Made by a program: the position numbers and the translations under genes. 64,000 nucleotides of DNA from Staphylococcus intermedius NCTC 11048 (GTDB taxonomy: Bacteria > Bacillota > Bacilli > Staphylococcales > Staphylococcaceae): assembly GCF_002902385.1 (NCBI RefSeq), contig NZ_PPQH01000009.1, forward strand, positions 234,577-298,576, in the 5' to 3' direction. This document shows, one piece after another, positions 39,923 to 50,278 of the stretch. Position 1 is the stretch's first letter, and each line of letters starts with the position of its first letter. The notes beneath the pieces were generated by a model. It had not been told where the DNA came from and searched no databases. It saw only the letters and a program-made list of their open reading frames with translations.

Positions 39923-41467
39923 ATGATTCCATATCAACACGAACCATTTACAGATTTTACGAAAGAGGAAAATCGCGAGGCTTATTTTCGTGCATTAGAA
40001 AAGGTTGAAAGTGAACTCGGGCAAGACTATCCATTAATTATTGGTGGAGAACGTATATTCACTGAAGACAAAACACGTGTATACAATCCTTCAAATCGCG
40101 AAGAAACAATCGGCTATGTTTCAAAAGCGACTAAAGAACATGCACAACAAGCGTTAGAAGCAGCAAAAGAAGCGTTTAAAACTTGGAGAAAAGTAGATCC
40201 AAAAGTACGTGCCAATATTTTATTCAGAGCTGCTGAAATTACACGTAAGCGTAAGCATGAATTTTCTGCATTATTGTCAAAAGAAGGCGGCAAACCTTGG
40301 AAAGAGGCAGATGCGGATACAGCGGAAGCGATTGACTTTATGGAATATTATGGTCGTCAAATGCTTGAACTTAAAGATGGCAAGCATGTGAACAGCCGTC
40401 CTGGCGAATACAATCAGTTTGATTACTTACCTGTAGGTGTAAGTGTTGTTATTTCTCCATGGAACTTTGCGTATGCGATTATGGCGGGTACAACGTCAGC
40501 ACCACTTGTAACGGGGAATACAGTATTATTAAAACCATCTTCTAATACACCAATTATTTCATATAAATTTATGGAAGTTTTAGAAGAAGCCGGTTTACCT
40601 AAAGGGGTCGTGAACTGGATTCCTGGTTCTTCAAGTGAAATTGGTGACTTCTTAATTGAAAACAAAGATGTGGGTCTCATTTCATTTACAGGTTCTAAAA
40701 AAGTCGGTAAAGAAATTATCCAAAAAGCTGCAGTCATTCAAGAAGGTCAAAACCATATTAAACGTGTTATTGCTGAAATGGGTGGTAAAGACGCAATCAT
40801 CGTCGACAACGAAGCAGATTTACAAGTTGCGACAGATTCGATTGTTTACTCAGCATTCGGTTTCTCTGGTCAAAAATGTTCAGCATGTTCACGTGTTATC
40901 GCGCACCAAGACATTTATGATGAATTGTTAGAGCGCGTTAAAGAAGCAACAGAAAAAATTAAAGTGGGTAATGCTGCAGAACCAGATACGTATGTGGGTC
41001 CTGTCATTGACCAAAAATCTTTAGATAAAATTAAAAACTACATCGAAATTGGTAAAGAAGAAGGTCGTCTTGTAACGGGTGGTAACACGGACGAAGAAGT
41101 GGGTAACTTTGTATATCCAACAATTTTCGCTGATTTAGATCCAAATTCACGCGTGATGCAAGAAGAAATTTTCGGACCAGTTGTTGGTTTCACTAAAGTT
41201 AAAGACTTTGATGAAGCAATTGATGTTGCGAATGATACTGAATACGGTTTAACAGGTGCCGTGATTTCAAATAACCGTATGAAGTTAGAACAAGCGCGTC
41301 GTGACTTCATGGTCGGCAACCTTTACTTCAACCGTGGCTGTACAGGCGCAGTCGTGGGTTACCAACCATTCGGTGGCTTCAAAATGTCAGGTACAGACTC
41401 AAAAGCAGGTGGACCAGACTACTTAGTATTACACATGCAAGGTCGTTCAGTATCAGAACATCTATAA
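39923..41467 (+). CDS. rocA: L-glutamate gamma-semialdehyde dehydrogenase (RocA)
   Basis: 514-residue aldehyde dehydrogenase of the 1-pyrroline-5-carboxylate dehydrogenase group. It oxidises glutamate semialdehyde, from proline or ornithine, to glutamate with NAD+. The general-base Glu is in [11 protein letters not shown] and the catalytic Cys (about residue 319) in [13 protein letters not shown]; the cofactor region [12 protein letters not shown] is intact. AAAGGAGGA precedes ATG 39923. It is followed by rocD and gudB, so three successive steps to 2-oxoglutarate are clustered. In S. aureus, as I recall, rocA is elsewhere. Confidence 0.96.
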   Translation: MIPYQHEPFTDFTKEENREAYFRALEKVESELGQDYPLIIGGERIFTEDKTRVYNPSNREETIGYVSKATKEHAQQALEAAKEAFKTWRKVDPKVRANILFRAAEITRKRKHEFSALLSKEGGKPWKEADADTAEAIDFMEYYGRQMLELKDGKHVNSRPGEYNQFDYLPVGVSVVISPWNFAYAIMAGTTSAPLVTGNTVLLKPSSNTPIISYKFMEVLEEAGLPKGVVNWIPGSSSEIGDFLIENKDVGLISFTGSKKVGKEIIQKAAVIQEGQNHIKRVIAEMGGKDAIIVDNEADLQVATDSIVYSAFGFSGQKCSACSRVIAHQDIYDELLERVKEATEKIKVGNAAEPDTYVGPVIDQKSLDKIKNYIEIGKEEGRLVTGGNTDEEVGNFVYPTIFADLDPNSRVMQEEIFGPVVGFTKVKDFDEAIDVANDTEYGLTGAVISNNRMKLEQARRDFMVGNLYFNRGCTGAVVGYQPFGGFKMSGTDSKAGGPDYLVLHMQGRSVSEHL

Positions 41468-41516
41468 TGATGAATTAAATAACAGAAATGTACAAAGCAT
41501 CACGTTTTGTACTGAA

Positions 41517-41597
41517 TGTAGGGTAAATCATTTATGAGCACCGTTCACTACTTGAATGATAGGTATTGGATGATACTATTAATCGATTTGCCCTACA
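41517..41597. repeat. 13-bp inverted repeat enclosing ~55 bases, rocA-rocD gap
   Basis: TGTAGGGTAAATC at 41517-41529 pairs with GATTTGCCCTACA at 41585-41597 (one G-T). The right part, with GATACTATTAATC before TTGCCCTA, resembles the left end of the element at 20844. It is preceded by a GTACAAA/TTTGTAC hairpin at 41490-41512. Likely a minimal or decayed member of the repeat family, or an intercistronic RNA structure. Confidence 0.5.
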
Positions 41598-41643
41598 CTT
41601 TCATGTGAAGAGATGTGCGTATTATATTTAAGGAGGAGATTGC

Positions 41644-42843
41644 ATGGTAACAAAATCTGAGGAAATCATTGAAAAAACGAATCATTATGGAGCGCATAAC
41701 TATTTACCACTTCCAATCGTTATTGCTGAAGCTGAAGGGGTATGGGTGAAAGACCCAGAAGGCAATCGTTATATGGACATGTTAGCGGCATATTCAGCGG
41801 TCAACCAAGGTCATCGTCACCCTAAAATCATTCAAGCTGTTAAAGAACAAGCGGATCGTGTGACTCTTGTTTCACGTGCTTTCCATAGTGACAACTTAGG
41901 TGAATGGTATGAAAAAATCTGTAAATTATCAGGTAAAGAGAAAGCCTTACCGATGAATACAGGTGCAGAAGCGGTAGAAACTGCATTGAAAGCTGCACGT
42001 CGTTGGGCATATGAAGTGAAAGGCATTAAACCAAATGAAGCTGAAATCATTGCAATGGTCGGTAACTTCCACGGACGTACAATGGCGCCAGTATCACTTT
42101 CTTCAGAAAAAGAATATCAACGTGGTTATGGTCCACTTTTAGAAGGTTTTCAAAATGTTGAATTTGGTAACATTGAAAGCTTAAAAGCTGCAATTAATGA
42201 AAATACTGCTGCTGTCCTCATTGAACCGATTCAAGGTGAGGCAGGGATTAACATTCCACCAGAAGGCTATTTAAAAGCAGTACGTGAACTTTGTGACGAA
42301 CACAACGTATTATTTATTGCTGATGAAATTCAAGCTGGTTTAGGACGTACAGGTAAGTTATTTGCGACAGATTGGGACGATGTGAAATCAGATGTATACA
42401 TTTTAGGTAAAGCACTTGGGGGCGGTGTATTACCAATTTCTGTTGTTCTTGCAGATAAAGAAGTGCTTGATGTCTTTACGCCAGGTTCACACGGTTCTAC
42501 TTTTGGGGGCAATCCATTAGCATGTGCTGCTTCACTAGCGGCGCTTGACGTGATTGTGGATGAAGACTTACCAGGTCGCTCTCTTGAACTCGGTGAATAC
42601 TTTAAAAATGCATTACTTGAAATCGATCACCCAGCAATTAAAGAGGTCCGTGGTCGTGGTCTCTTTATCGGTGTGGAATTGCATGAAGATGCGCGTCCAT
42701 ATTGCGAACGTCTTAAAGATGAAGGGCTTTTATGTAAAGAAACACACGATACAGTCATTCGATTTGCACCCCCATTAGTCATTACTAAAGAAGAGTTAGA
42801 TTTTGCGATTGAAAAAGTGAAAAAGGTGTTCGCACAAGGGTAA
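41644..42843 (+). CDS. rocD: Ornithine aminotransferase (RocD)
   Basis: 399-residue class III PLP aminotransferase that converts ornithine and 2-oxoglutarate to glutamate semialdehyde and glutamate. The PLP lysine is in [14 protein letters not shown], the phosphate-binding [11 protein letters not shown] and the Asp of [14 protein letters not shown] are present, and [15 protein letters not shown] is typical of ornithine aminotransferase. AAGGAGGAG lies 8 bases before ATG 41644. Its product is the RocA substrate, and the next gene consumes glutamate. Confidence 0.96.
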   Translation: MVTKSEEIIEKTNHYGAHNYLPLPIVIAEAEGVWVKDPEGNRYMDMLAAYSAVNQGHRHPKIIQAVKEQADRVTLVSRAFHSDNLGEWYEKICKLSGKEKALPMNTGAEAVETALKAARRWAYEVKGIKPNEAEIIAMVGNFHGRTMAPVSLSSEKEYQRGYGPLLEGFQNVEFGNIESLKAAINENTAAVLIEPIQGEAGINIPPEGYLKAVRELCDEHNVLFIADEIQAGLGRTGKLFATDWDDVKSDVYILGKALGGGVLPISVVLADKEVLDVFTPGSHGSTFGGNPLACAASLAALDVIVDEDLPGRSLELGEYFKNALLEIDHPAIKEVRGRGLFIGVELHEDARPYCERLKDEGLLCKETHDTVIRFAPPLVITKEELDFAIEKVKKVFAQG

Positions 42844-42896
42844 AAGTTACACGTTTAAATTGAGCGGAAAGCACTTTAAAATAAAATCGCTTATGT

Positions 42897-42921
42897 TACA
42901 ATACGAATGTAAGCGAAAACA
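42897..42921 (+). promoter_or_regulatory. gudB promoter -10 and overlapping predicted cre site
   Basis: TACAAT at 42897-42902 is a good -10, though no strong -35 is seen. TGTAAGCGAAAACA at 42908-42921 differs from the cre consensus TGWAANCGNTNWCA at one position. The site would cover the transcription start, consistent with CcpA repression. Confidence 0.6.
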
Positions 42922-42949
42922 ATAGTAGGAAAAAGAGGCGAAATGGATC

Positions 42950-44194
42950 ATGGCTGAAAAAAATAATTTAGTGACGTCAACGCAAGGCATCATTAAGGAA
43001 GCAATGCATAAATTAGGCTTTGATGATGGCATGTATGAACTTATCAAAGAACCTTTAAGATTTTTGACAGTACGTATTCCAGTGAGAATGGATGATGGTA
43101 CAGTTAAAACATTTACGGGTTACCGCGCACAACACAACGATGCAGTCGGACCAACTAAAGGTGGGGTACGTTTCCACCCAGACGTTGATGAAGAAGAAGT
43201 TAAAGCATTGTCAATGTGGATGACATTAAAATGTGGTATTGTCGATTTACCATATGGCGGTGGTAAAGGTGGTATCGTTTGTGACCCACGTCAAATGAGT
43301 ATTCATGAGGTTGAGCGACTATCTCGTGGTTATGTGCGTGCGATTTCACAAATTGTTGGACCGACAAAAGACATTCCAGCGCCAGACGTATTCACAAACT
43401 CTCAAATTATGGCATGGATGATGGATGAATATAGTCAAATGGACGAATTCAACTCTCCAGGCTTTATTACAGGTAAACCGATCGTATTAGGAGGATCACA
43501 AGGACGTGATCGCTCAACAGCATTAGGTGTGGTTATCGCAATTGAAGAAGCAGCAAAACGTCGTGGCAAATCAATTGAAGGTTCACGTATTGTGATTCAA
43601 GGTTTCGGTAACGCAGGAAGCTTTTTAGCGAAATTCTTATATGATAAAGGTGCCAAAATTGTAGGTATTTCAGATGCTTACGGTGCACTTCATGACCCAG
43701 AAGGACTAGACATTGACTACTTATTAGATCGTCGTGACAGTTTTGGTACAGTGACAAACTTATTTGAAGATACCATTTCAAACAAAGAGTTATTCGAATT
43801 AGACTGTGATATTTTAGTACCAGCAGCCATTGCGAACCAAATTACTGCAGACAACGCAGCAGACATTAAAGCTGAAATTGTTGTCGAAGCAGCCAATGGA
43901 CCAACAACGCCTGAAGCAACAAAAATTTTAACTGAACGTGGTATTTTATTAGTGCCAGACGTGCTTGCAAGTGCTGGTGGCGTAACGGTTTCATACTTTG
44001 AATGGGTACAAAATAACACAGGTTATTATTGGACTGAAGATGAAGTCAACGAAAAATTACGTGAAAAATTAGTGACGTCATTCGATACGATTTATTCATT
44101 AGCTGAAAATCGTAAAATTGATATGCGTTTAGCAGCCTACATTGTCGGTATTAAACGTACTGCAGAAGCGGCACGTTATCGTGGTTGGGCATAG
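42950..44194 (+). CDS. gudB: Catabolic NAD-specific glutamate dehydrogenase
   Basis: 414-residue Glu/Leu/Phe/Val dehydrogenase. The catalytic region contains GPTKGGVRFHP, the substrate lysine motif LPYGGGKGGIVCDP and the downstream Asp in DIPAPDV. The NAD-binding segment is RIVIQGFGNAGSFLAKFL. It deaminates glutamate to 2-oxoglutarate and ammonium, linking the rocA-rocD products to the TCA cycle. Start at ATG 42950 after AGAGGCG. It has its own predicted promoter with a cre site and is followed by a terminator. Confidence 0.96.
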   Translation: MAEKNNLVTSTQGIIKEAMHKLGFDDGMYELIKEPLRFLTVRIPVRMDDGTVKTFTGYRAQHNDAVGPTKGGVRFHPDVDEEEVKALSMWMTLKCGIVDLPYGGGKGGIVCDPRQMSIHEVERLSRGYVRAISQIVGPTKDIPAPDVFTNSQIMAWMMDEYSQMDEFNSPGFITGKPIVLGGSQGRDRSTALGVVIAIEEAAKRRGKSIEGSRIVIQGFGNAGSFLAKFLYDKGAKIVGISDAYGALHDPEGLDIDYLLDRRDSFGTVTNLFEDTISNKELFELDCDILVPAAIANQITADNAADIKAEIVVEAANGPTTPEATKILTERGILLVPDVLASAGGVTVSYFEWVQNNTGYYWTEDEVNEKLREKLVTSFDTIYSLAENRKIDMRLAAYIVGIKRTAEAARYRGWA

Positions 44195-44210
44195 AATAAT
44201 AGATAAAAAG

Positions 44211-44246
44211 CAGAGACGCTGAATACGTGCGTCTCTGTTTTTTTAT
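44211..44246 (+). terminator. Terminator after gudB
   Basis: CAGAGACGC at 44211-44219 pairs perfectly with GCGTCTCTG at 44229-44237, followed by seven T. Confidence 0.95.
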
Positions 44247-44332
44247 ACCTTTAACTCAAAATGAACTTTTGGTAGACACCAGCCGTTCATAAAATATGAA
44301 ATTGCACCTTTAAGCAACAGGAGGAAACAACA

Positions 44333-44491
44333 ATGAATAGAATTACGTTTACACTCATCATCGCAACCATTTTTACCGTAGCGGGTATCACATTTGCAAC
44401 GAAGCACGAATGGCTCATTGCTGCAGTATTCATCATCATCGGCGTGATTTATGTGATTAAAGGGGTGAATAGAGGTTCATCCAAAAAGTAA
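44333..44491 (+). CDS. 52-residue two-helix membrane peptide
   Basis: A short frame encodes 52 residues. It starts MNRITFTLIIATIFTVAGIT, then has a short polar turn TKHEW, a second hydrophobic stretch with three adjacent Ile and GVIYVI, and a basic tail ending SSKK. AGGAGG lies 8 bases before ATG 44333, an ideal ribosome site. Two membrane helices joined by a short loop are predicted. I do not recognise a family; the strong ribosome site and clean topology make it likely real. Confidence 0.62.
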   Translation: MNRITFTLIIATIFTVAGITFATKHEWLIAAVFIIIGVIYVIKGVNRGSSKK

Positions 44492-44690
44492 CATGGACAA
44501 CGATAACTGAACTGAAATCGTGAATTTGTGTTTTAAATTGGAAAAATGAAATTCAAAATAGCCAATGGATGGGATATAAAATTTTTTAATTGTCTAACCT
44601 GGATATATTTTCATCAAATTGCACACATGGATAACCTTTTTAAAATTCCGCAATTGCTGTCATGGACTCGTGTTCTATGGGGAGCGGAAA

Positions 44691-44780
44691 GCGTAGCCAT
44701 GAGGGCAATCAAAAACATAAATCTTAGGAATAGGGCAAGTTAAATGAAATACTACATCAATAGCATCAAAGTTTTTCATT
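44691..44780. repeat. Half copy of the MITE-like element
   Basis: GCCATGAGGGCAATCAAAA (from 44696) matches the subterminal motif, and AGGGCAAGTT at 44732-44741 begins a right-end terminal repeat similar to those at 10680 and 21228, running to GTTTTTCAT. No left end was found, so it appears truncated. It lies 3' of the small membrane gene and convergent to glpQ. The rest of 44492-44690 shows no gene. Confidence 0.6.
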
Positions 44781-44839
44781 TCTATTCACCTTAACAGATT
44801 TTATATTTTCATATTTTACTTGTTGCTCATCATAGGAGA

Positions 44840-44871
44840 GGGGCCGGGAAACGTCATTGTATCCCGGCCCC
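44840..44871. terminator. GC-rich perfect hairpin before glpQ 3' end
   Basis: GGGGCCGGGA at 44840-44849 pairs perfectly with TCCCGGCCCC at 44862-44871 around a 12-base loop. No run of T follows on either strand. It is 41 bases past the glpQ stop and is far more GC-rich than its surroundings. Confidence 0.55.
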
Positions 44872-44911
44872 TGGCTATTGCTAATTTGTTGTAAATGAAA
44901 AAGTGAGGTGC

Positions 44912-45853
44912 TTATTGTTGGATTAAAGCGTGATATACATCTGGATAGTTCGTAAAGACGCCTGTCACCCCATATTGATTTAAACGCATCATTGTTTTTT
45001 TATCGTTCACAGTATAAGGGTGAATATAGAAACCTTGTTGACGCAATGAACGTGTGTTTTGGGCTGTTAAATCATGATAATCTGGCCCTACACCAACTGC
45101 ATATCTTTGAATGTTGTGTAAATCAGTCGCGGATTGACGTGAAAGTTCGCCTCGCTCCAACAATTGTACAAGTGGAATATAAGGGTTAAGTTGATGTACT
45201 TTTTTTAGACTTTCTTTTGAAAACGATTGAATCACCACTTTCCCATTGCTCAAATTATTTTTACAGTCGAGACCGTGTTGATGTAACTTTTGAAGCAGTT
45301 TTTCTTCCATTCCTGGATAAACATCTGGTGATTTCGTTTCTATGTAATAATTGGCTTGCGTACCATAACGATTGAAAATTTCGTCGAGCGTTGGCACTTG
45401 TTGACCGACGTATTGTGAATTTTGATATTCTGGATGTTTTTCGTTAAACCATGAACCCGCATCTAACTTTTTTAATTCTGCCAATGTATAGTGGTCGACA
45501 CGGCCTGTGCCATTCGTCGTACGGTCCACTTTATCATCATGCATCGCCACTAAATGACCGTCTTTCGTCATTTGTAAATCAATTTCTAAATAATCAGCGC
45601 CCATTTCGTTAAGGCTTTTGTCATAAGAAGCAAAAGTATGTTCAGGCGCATAACCGCTTGCACCACGATGACCAATGTTGACATGAGGTTTGTTTAATAC
45701 ATTATGTTGACTTGGTGACAGTGGTGTAGCTTGATGGTGTTGGGCAGCGCTTTGAGGTGAACCTGCTTGGGTGTTGTCAGCGAGCGCGTTTGCACCTACA
45801 ATGAGTGACCCAATCAAAACGGTTGATGCTAATAAATGTGATGTGACTTTCAT
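44912..45853 (-). CDS. glpQ: Secreted glycerophosphodiester phosphodiesterase
   Basis: 313-residue GDPD-family enzyme that hydrolyses glycerophosphodiesters to glycerol-3-phosphate. A Sec signal peptide spans about residues 1-25 (MKVTSHLLASTVLIGSLIVG, then ANALA as probable cleavage site). After a Gln/Ser/His-rich linker come the catalytic HRGASGYAPEHT, LEIDLQMTKDGHLVAMHD and DRTTNGTGRV. S. aureus GlpQ at this location is secreted and degrades phospholipid-derived headgroups. AAGGAGG precedes ATG 45853. Confidence 0.95.
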   Translation of the reverse strand: MKVTSHLLASTVLIGSLIVGANALADNTQAGSPQSAAQHHQATPLSPSQHNVLNKPHVNIGHRGASGYAPEHTFASYDKSLNEMGADYLEIDLQMTKDGHLVAMHDDKVDRTTNGTGRVDHYTLAELKKLDAGSWFNEKHPEYQNSQYVGQQVPTLDEIFNRYGTQANYYIETKSPDVYPGMEEKLLQKLHQHGLDCKNNLSNGKVVIQSFSKESLKKVHQLNPYIPLVQLLERGELSRQSATDLHNIQRYAVGVGPDYHDLTAQNTRSLRQQGFYIHPYTVNDKKTMMRLNQYGVTGVFTNYPDVYHALIQQ

Positions 45854-46044
45854 ATTGATGCCTCCTTAATTAATGGTGTTAATGTTAGCATAGAGAAAAT
45901 TCAAAAAAACGGCAATAGTCTTAATTCAAAAATTACTTTATCTTTATGTTTGAAATGATCGCCACACATTCAGTTAAAAGGGGACGTCAAATTTTCGTAA
46001 CACAATAGAATATGTAGATGTTGGGGGATATTTCAACGCAATAA

Positions 46045-46079
46045 CGCCTGATCAAACTTTGTGACAGTTCAATCAGGCG
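46045..46079 (-). terminator. Probable terminator after argGH
   Basis: CGCCTGAT at 46045-46052 pairs perfectly with ATCAGGCG at 46072-46079, with a further partial stem inside. It lies 50 bases past the argH stop; the T run on the minus strand is weak. Confidence 0.5.
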
Positions 46080-46129
46080 AGGATATGTTTTTCAGAGCTG
46101 AGTCACAGGCACCATAGCACTCCTATGAA

Positions 46130-47524
46130 TTATGCGTTAGTATGATGTTGTGCTAAATGTGTCTTTGCGACTTTGATTTGATGACGAACAGCGTCTTGAC
46201 CAGTGGCACCATAGCTTTGACGACGTTTGACCGCTTCATCAGGCTGTAAGTATTGATAAATGTCTGCTTCGATCTGTGCGTGATGATCTTGATACACCGC
46301 TAATGGGACATCGAGTAAATACATCTCATGTTGGATGGCCCACAGTACAAGTTTGCCGACGATTTCATGTGCCTCTCTAAATGGGATACCTTTCGTGACA
46401 AGGTAGTCCGCTAACTCAGTCGCATTTGAAAAGTCTTGGCGTACGGTTTCTTGCAAACGATCGGTATTGACAGTCATCGTTGCAACCATACCGTCAAAGA
46501 TGCGGAGTGAGCCTTTAACGGTTTCAATCGCATCGAATAAGCCTTCTTTATCTTCTTGCATATCTTTATTGTAAGCGAGTGGCAATCCTTTTAATGTCAT
46601 TAATAGGCTGACGAGATGTCCTGTTGTACGGCCGACTTTACCACGAATGAGCTCTGCCATATCTGGATTTTTCTTTTGCGGCATAATTGAAGAGCCTGTT
46701 GAAAATCCGTCAGACAATGTGATGAATTTTGCTTCTTCTGATGACCAAAAGATGATTTCTTCAGCAAAACGAGACAAGTGAATCATCGTTAAGTTAATAT
46801 TGTTCAACGTTTCAACAATGTAGTCACGATCACTCACGGCATCGATACTGTTTTCATATAACGCGTTAAAACCAAGTAATGTTTGCGTTTCATGACGGTC
46901 GATCGGATACGTTGTCCCACTTAAAGCTGCTGCGCCTAAAGGGGAAACGTCGATACGTGCTAACGCCTCTTTAAAACGCGTTTGATCACGTTCAAGCATC
47001 CAGAAATACGTCATGATATGATGCGCAAATGAAATTGGTTGTGCACGTTGAAGGTGAGTGTAGCCGGGCATGATGGTTTCTACATGCTGTTCTGCAAGCT
47101 GTAATAACGTTTGTTGAAAAGTATGAAGGTATTCAATGATGGTCTGGACTTCTTTTTTTGTATACAGATGCATATCCGTTGCGACTTGGTCATTACGGCT
47201 ACGACCCGTATGCAGTTTGCCACCCACAGGACCGATACGTTTGATCAATTCATGTTCAACATTCAAATGGATGTCTTCTAACGCCGCTTGAAATTCAATT
47301 TTACCTTCATGAAAGTCATGTTGAATCGCTTGTAATGTTTCGATGATTAACGCACTTTCTGCTTCGGTTAAAATGTGTTGGTGTGCAAGCATGGTCGCGT
47401 GCGCAATACTGCCTTGAACATCTTCGTCAATGAGCGTTTGATCAAAGTGAATCGACGCATTAAACGCATCGACCCACGCTTCTGGTTTTTCTTCAAATCT
47501 GCCGCCCCAAGCTTTTTTACTCAT
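46130..47524 (-). CDS. argH: Argininosuccinate lyase
   Basis: 464-residue fumarase-superfamily enzyme that splits argininosuccinate into arginine and fumarate, the last step of arginine synthesis. The signature [12 protein letters not shown], the catalytic loop, is intact, and [14 protein letters not shown] and the [13 protein letters not shown] segment supply the other conserved blocks. GGAGG lies 9 bases before ATG 47524 (MSKKAWGG), inside the end of argG, so the genes overlap by 8 bases and are coupled. Confidence 0.97.
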   Translation of the reverse strand: MSKKAWGGRFEEKPEAWVDAFNASIHFDQTLIDEDVQGSIAHATMLAHQHILTEAESALIIETLQAIQHDFHEGKIEFQAALEDIHLNVEHELIKRIGPVGGKLHTGRSRNDQVATDMHLYTKKEVQTIIEYLHTFQQTLLQLAEQHVETIMPGYTHLQRAQPISFAHHIMTYFWMLERDQTRFKEALARIDVSPLGAAALSGTTYPIDRHETQTLLGFNALYENSIDAVSDRDYIVETLNNINLTMIHLSRFAEEIIFWSSEEAKFITLSDGFSTGSSIMPQKKNPDMAELIRGKVGRTTGHLVSLLMTLKGLPLAYNKDMQEDKEGLFDAIETVKGSLRIFDGMVATMTVNTDRLQETVRQDFSNATELADYLVTKGIPFREAHEIVGKLVLWAIQHEMYLLDVPLAVYQDHHAQIEADIYQYLQPDEAVKRRQSYGATGQDAVRHQIKVAKTHLAQHHTNA

Positions 47525-48719
47525 CCGCATAGCCTCCATGTAACATCGCATTCACTTGTGTAGGTAAACCGTAAATATCGATAAAGCCCACTGCTGATTG
47601 TTGGTTGAATGCATCTTCTTTTGTATAAGTCGCTAATTTTTCATTGTAAAGTGTGTAAGGAGATTTTCTACCGTTTACAATGGCATGACCTTTGAACAAT
47701 TTGACACGAACATCACCAGTGACATATTTTTGCGTCTGATCAACAAACGTTTTAAGCGCATCAGTTAAAGGTGAGAACCATAAGCCGTTATACACTTGTT
47801 CAGCAAATTGTTTTTCAATAATCGGTTTGAAATGTGCCACATCTTTTGTCAAAGTGATAGTTTCTAGCGCTTGGTGTGCTTTAATAAGGACTTCAGCGCC
47901 AGGTGTTTCATACACTTCTCTTGATTTAATACCAACGAGACGGTTTTCAATATGGTCGATTCTACCGATACCGTGTTTTCCAGCAAGTTCATTTAAATAC
48001 AAAATCAGGTCATCTAATGCATAATGCTGACCATCGATATGTGTCGGAATCCCTTGTTCAAATGAGATTAAAATTTCATCAGCCGTATCAGGTGTATCTT
48101 CTAATTCACTTGTTAAATCATATGCATCTTGAGGAGGTGCTACATAAGGATCTTCTAATACACCACATTCGTTACTACGACCCCATAAGTTTTGATCGAT
48201 TGAATACGGAGAATCTTTGCCAATTGGGACTGGAATATTGTGTTTTTTCGCATAATCAATTTCCTCTTCACGACTCCAACCCCATTCACGTACGGGTGCA
48301 ATCACTTTAAGGTTCGGATCTAATGCTTTAATCGCCACTTCAAAACGCACTTGGTCATTACCTTTTCCTGTACAACCATGCGCAATCGCTACGGCATTCG
48401 TTTCATGAGCGATTTCCACTAACTTTTTAGAAATAAGTGGGCGAGATAATGCAGAAACGAGCGGATATGTTTGTTCATACATTAAATTACCTTTAATCGT
48501 ATAACCGACATAATCTTCCGCAAATTCCTTCGTCGCATCAATAACATGAGATTCAATTGCGCCCATATCGAGTGCTTTTTGATAAACAAGGTCTAAATCT
48601 TTACCTTCGCCAACATCCAAACAGCATGCAATCACATCGTAACCTTGTTCGATCAACCATTGCACTGCCACACTCGTATCTAAACCGCCTGAATATGCTA
48701 AAACCACTTTATCTTTCAT
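47517..48719 (-). CDS. argG: Argininosuccinate synthase
   Basis: 400-residue ATP-dependent enzyme that joins citrulline and aspartate. The N-terminal P-loop of the N-type ATP pyrophosphatase is [10 protein letters not shown], with later [17 protein letters not shown] and [20 protein letters not shown] fits ATG 48719 ([11 protein letters not shown]); a GTG at 48728 lies within the ribosome site. First gene of argGH, with a predicted ARG box over its promoter. No other arginine genes are present in the window. Confidence 0.97.
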   Translation of the reverse strand: MKDKVVLAYSGGLDTSVAVQWLIEQGYDVIACCLDVGEGKDLDLVYQKALDMGAIESHVIDATKEFAEDYVGYTIKGNLMYEQTYPLVSALSRPLISKKLVEIAHETNAVAIAHGCTGKGNDQVRFEVAIKALDPNLKVIAPVREWGWSREEEIDYAKKHNIPVPIGKDSPYSIDQNLWGRSNECGVLEDPYVAPPQDAYDLTSELEDTPDTADEILISFEQGIPTHIDGQHYALDDLILYLNELAGKHGIGRIDHIENRLVGIKSREVYETPGAEVLIKAHQALETITLTKDVAHFKPIIEKQFAEQVYNGLWFSPLTDALKTFVDQTQKYVTGDVRVKLFKGHAIVNGRKSPYTLYNEKLATYTKEDAFNQQSAVGFIDIYGLPTQVNAMLHGGYADE

Positions 48720-48760
48720 CCTAGTCACCTCTGTTGAAAATTTAATATTTGATTAACTTT

Positions 48761-48789
48761 ACTATAACATATATGAATTTATATGCAAA
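48761..48789 (-). promoter_or_regulatory. argG promoter overlapped by a predicted ARG box
   Basis: On the minus strand TTGCAT (48783-48788), a 16-base spacer and TATAGT (48761-48766) form a promoter. The 18-base stretch TATGAATTTATATGCAAA at 48772-48789 (plus strand) matches the ArgR consensus TNTGAATWWWWATTCANW with one mismatch and covers the -35. A second possible promoter with a perfect TTGACA lies upstream near 48815-48840. Confidence 0.65.
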
Positions 48790-48846
48790 TACCCAAATAA
48801 ATATTCGCGAAAAATACATGTCAATTCATATGCTTGGGTAAGTCAA

Positions 48847-48875
48847 TTGAATTTGTTGAGACAACTTAGTAAAAT
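48847..48875 (+). promoter_or_regulatory. Candidate pgi promoter
   Basis: TTGAAT at 48847-48852 and TAAAAT at 48870-48875 with a 17-base spacer, about 36 bases before the pgi start codon. The spacer holds a GTTG-AGA-CAAC inverted repeat. Confidence 0.55.
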
Positions 48876-48911
48876 AAATTTATGTTAAGTTAAATTAGGA
48901 GGCAAAAGTGT

Positions 48912-50243
48912 ATGACACATATCCAATTAGATTATCAAAAAGCTTTAAAATTTTTCGGTCAACACGAATTAGATCAGCAACAAGATGCTGTTAAAACAAT
49001 TCACCGTACTATTCATGAAGGTACAGGTGCAGGCAGTGACTTCTTAGGATGGGTTGACCTACCAGTTAATTACGATAAAGAAGAATTTTCACGTATTAAA
49101 GAAGCAGCTAAGCAAGTTCAATCACATTCAGATGTACTTGTCGTAATCGGTATTGGTGGTTCGTACCTTGGTGCACGTTCAGCAATCGAAATGTTAACAC
49201 CAGCATTCAAAAAAGATAGTGAATATCCTGAAATCATCTTTGCAGGAAACCATTTATCATCTTCATATTTACAATCACTGATTGACTATTTAGCTGACAA
49301 AGACTATTCAGTTAACGTGATTTCAAAATCTGGTACAACAACTGAACCTGCAGTCGCATTCCGTATTTTCAAAAAATTATTAGAAGACAAATATGGTAAA
49401 GAAGAAGCGGTTAAACGTATTTTTGCAACTACTGACCAAGCTAAAGGTGCATTAAAACAACTTGCAACAAATGAAGGCTACGAAACATTTGTCGTACCTG
49501 ATGATGTCGGCGGACGTTTCTCAGTATTAACTGCAGTTGGTTTATTACCAATCGCTGTTGCTGGTATTGATATCGATGCAATGATGGGCGGTGCAGCAAA
49601 AGCGCGTGAAGAATTATCATCAGACGATTTATCTTCAAACATCGCTTACCAATATGCATCTATCCGTAACATCCTTTACAACAAAGGTTACACAACAGAA
49701 ATGTTAATCAACTATGAACCATCATTACAATACTTCAATGAATGGTGGAAACAATTATTTGGTGAATCAGAAGGTAAAGACTTAAAAGGGATCTATCCTT
49801 CAAGTGCCAACTTTACAACTGACTTACACTCATTAGGTCAATATGTACAAGAAGGTCGTCGTTTCTTAATCGAAACAGTGTTAAAAGTAGAAAATCCAGA
49901 ACACGACATTACAATTGAAGAAGACGCGGATGACTTAGATGGTTTAAACTACTTGGCGGGTAAAACAGTAGATGAAGTTAACACTAAAGCATTCGAAGGG
50001 ACTTTACTTGCGCATACTGACGGTGGCGTGCCAAACATGGTTGTTAAATTACCACGTTTAGACGCTGAAACTTATGGTTATGTCGTATACTTCTTTGAAT
50101 TAGCTGTAGCAATGAGTGGTTACCAATTAGGTGTGAACCCATTCAACCAACCAGGTGTAGAAGCTTATAAACAAAACATGTTTGCGTTATTAGGTAAACC
50201 TGGATTTGAAGATAAGAAAAAAGATTTAGAAGCACGCTTATAA
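48912..50243 (+). CDS. pgi: Glucose-6-phosphate isomerase
   Basis: 443-residue cytoplasmic phosphoglucose isomerase interconverting glucose-6-phosphate and fructose-6-phosphate. Both family signatures are present: [16 protein letters not shown], and near the C-terminus [19 protein letters not shown]. The phosphate loop [15 protein letters not shown] and the active-site Glu in LFGESEGK are intact. Length is normal for the short bacterial type. AGGAGG lies 10 bases before ATG 48912. Confidence 0.97.
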   Translation: MTHIQLDYQKALKFFGQHELDQQQDAVKTIHRTIHEGTGAGSDFLGWVDLPVNYDKEEFSRIKEAAKQVQSHSDVLVVIGIGGSYLGARSAIEMLTPAFKKDSEYPEIIFAGNHLSSSYLQSLIDYLADKDYSVNVISKSGTTTEPAVAFRIFKKLLEDKYGKEEAVKRIFATTDQAKGALKQLATNEGYETFVVPDDVGGRFSVLTAVGLLPIAVAGIDIDAMMGGAAKAREELSSDDLSSNIAYQYASIRNILYNKGYTTEMLINYEPSLQYFNEWWKQLFGESEGKDLKGIYPSSANFTTDLHSLGQYVQEGRRFLIETVLKVENPEHDITIEEDADDLDGLNYLAGKTVDEVNTKAFEGTLLAHTDGGVPNMVVKLPRLDAETYGYVVYFFELAVAMSGYQLGVNPFNQPGVEAYKQNMFALLGKPGFEDKKKDLEARL

Positions 50244-50278
50244 TTTAAGATTGTTTTTGAACCGTATATGAATGAAAG

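Noticed and set aside
44546..44743. 65-residue open frame before glpQ
   Set aside because: It runs into the half copy of the repeat element and has no ribosome site.
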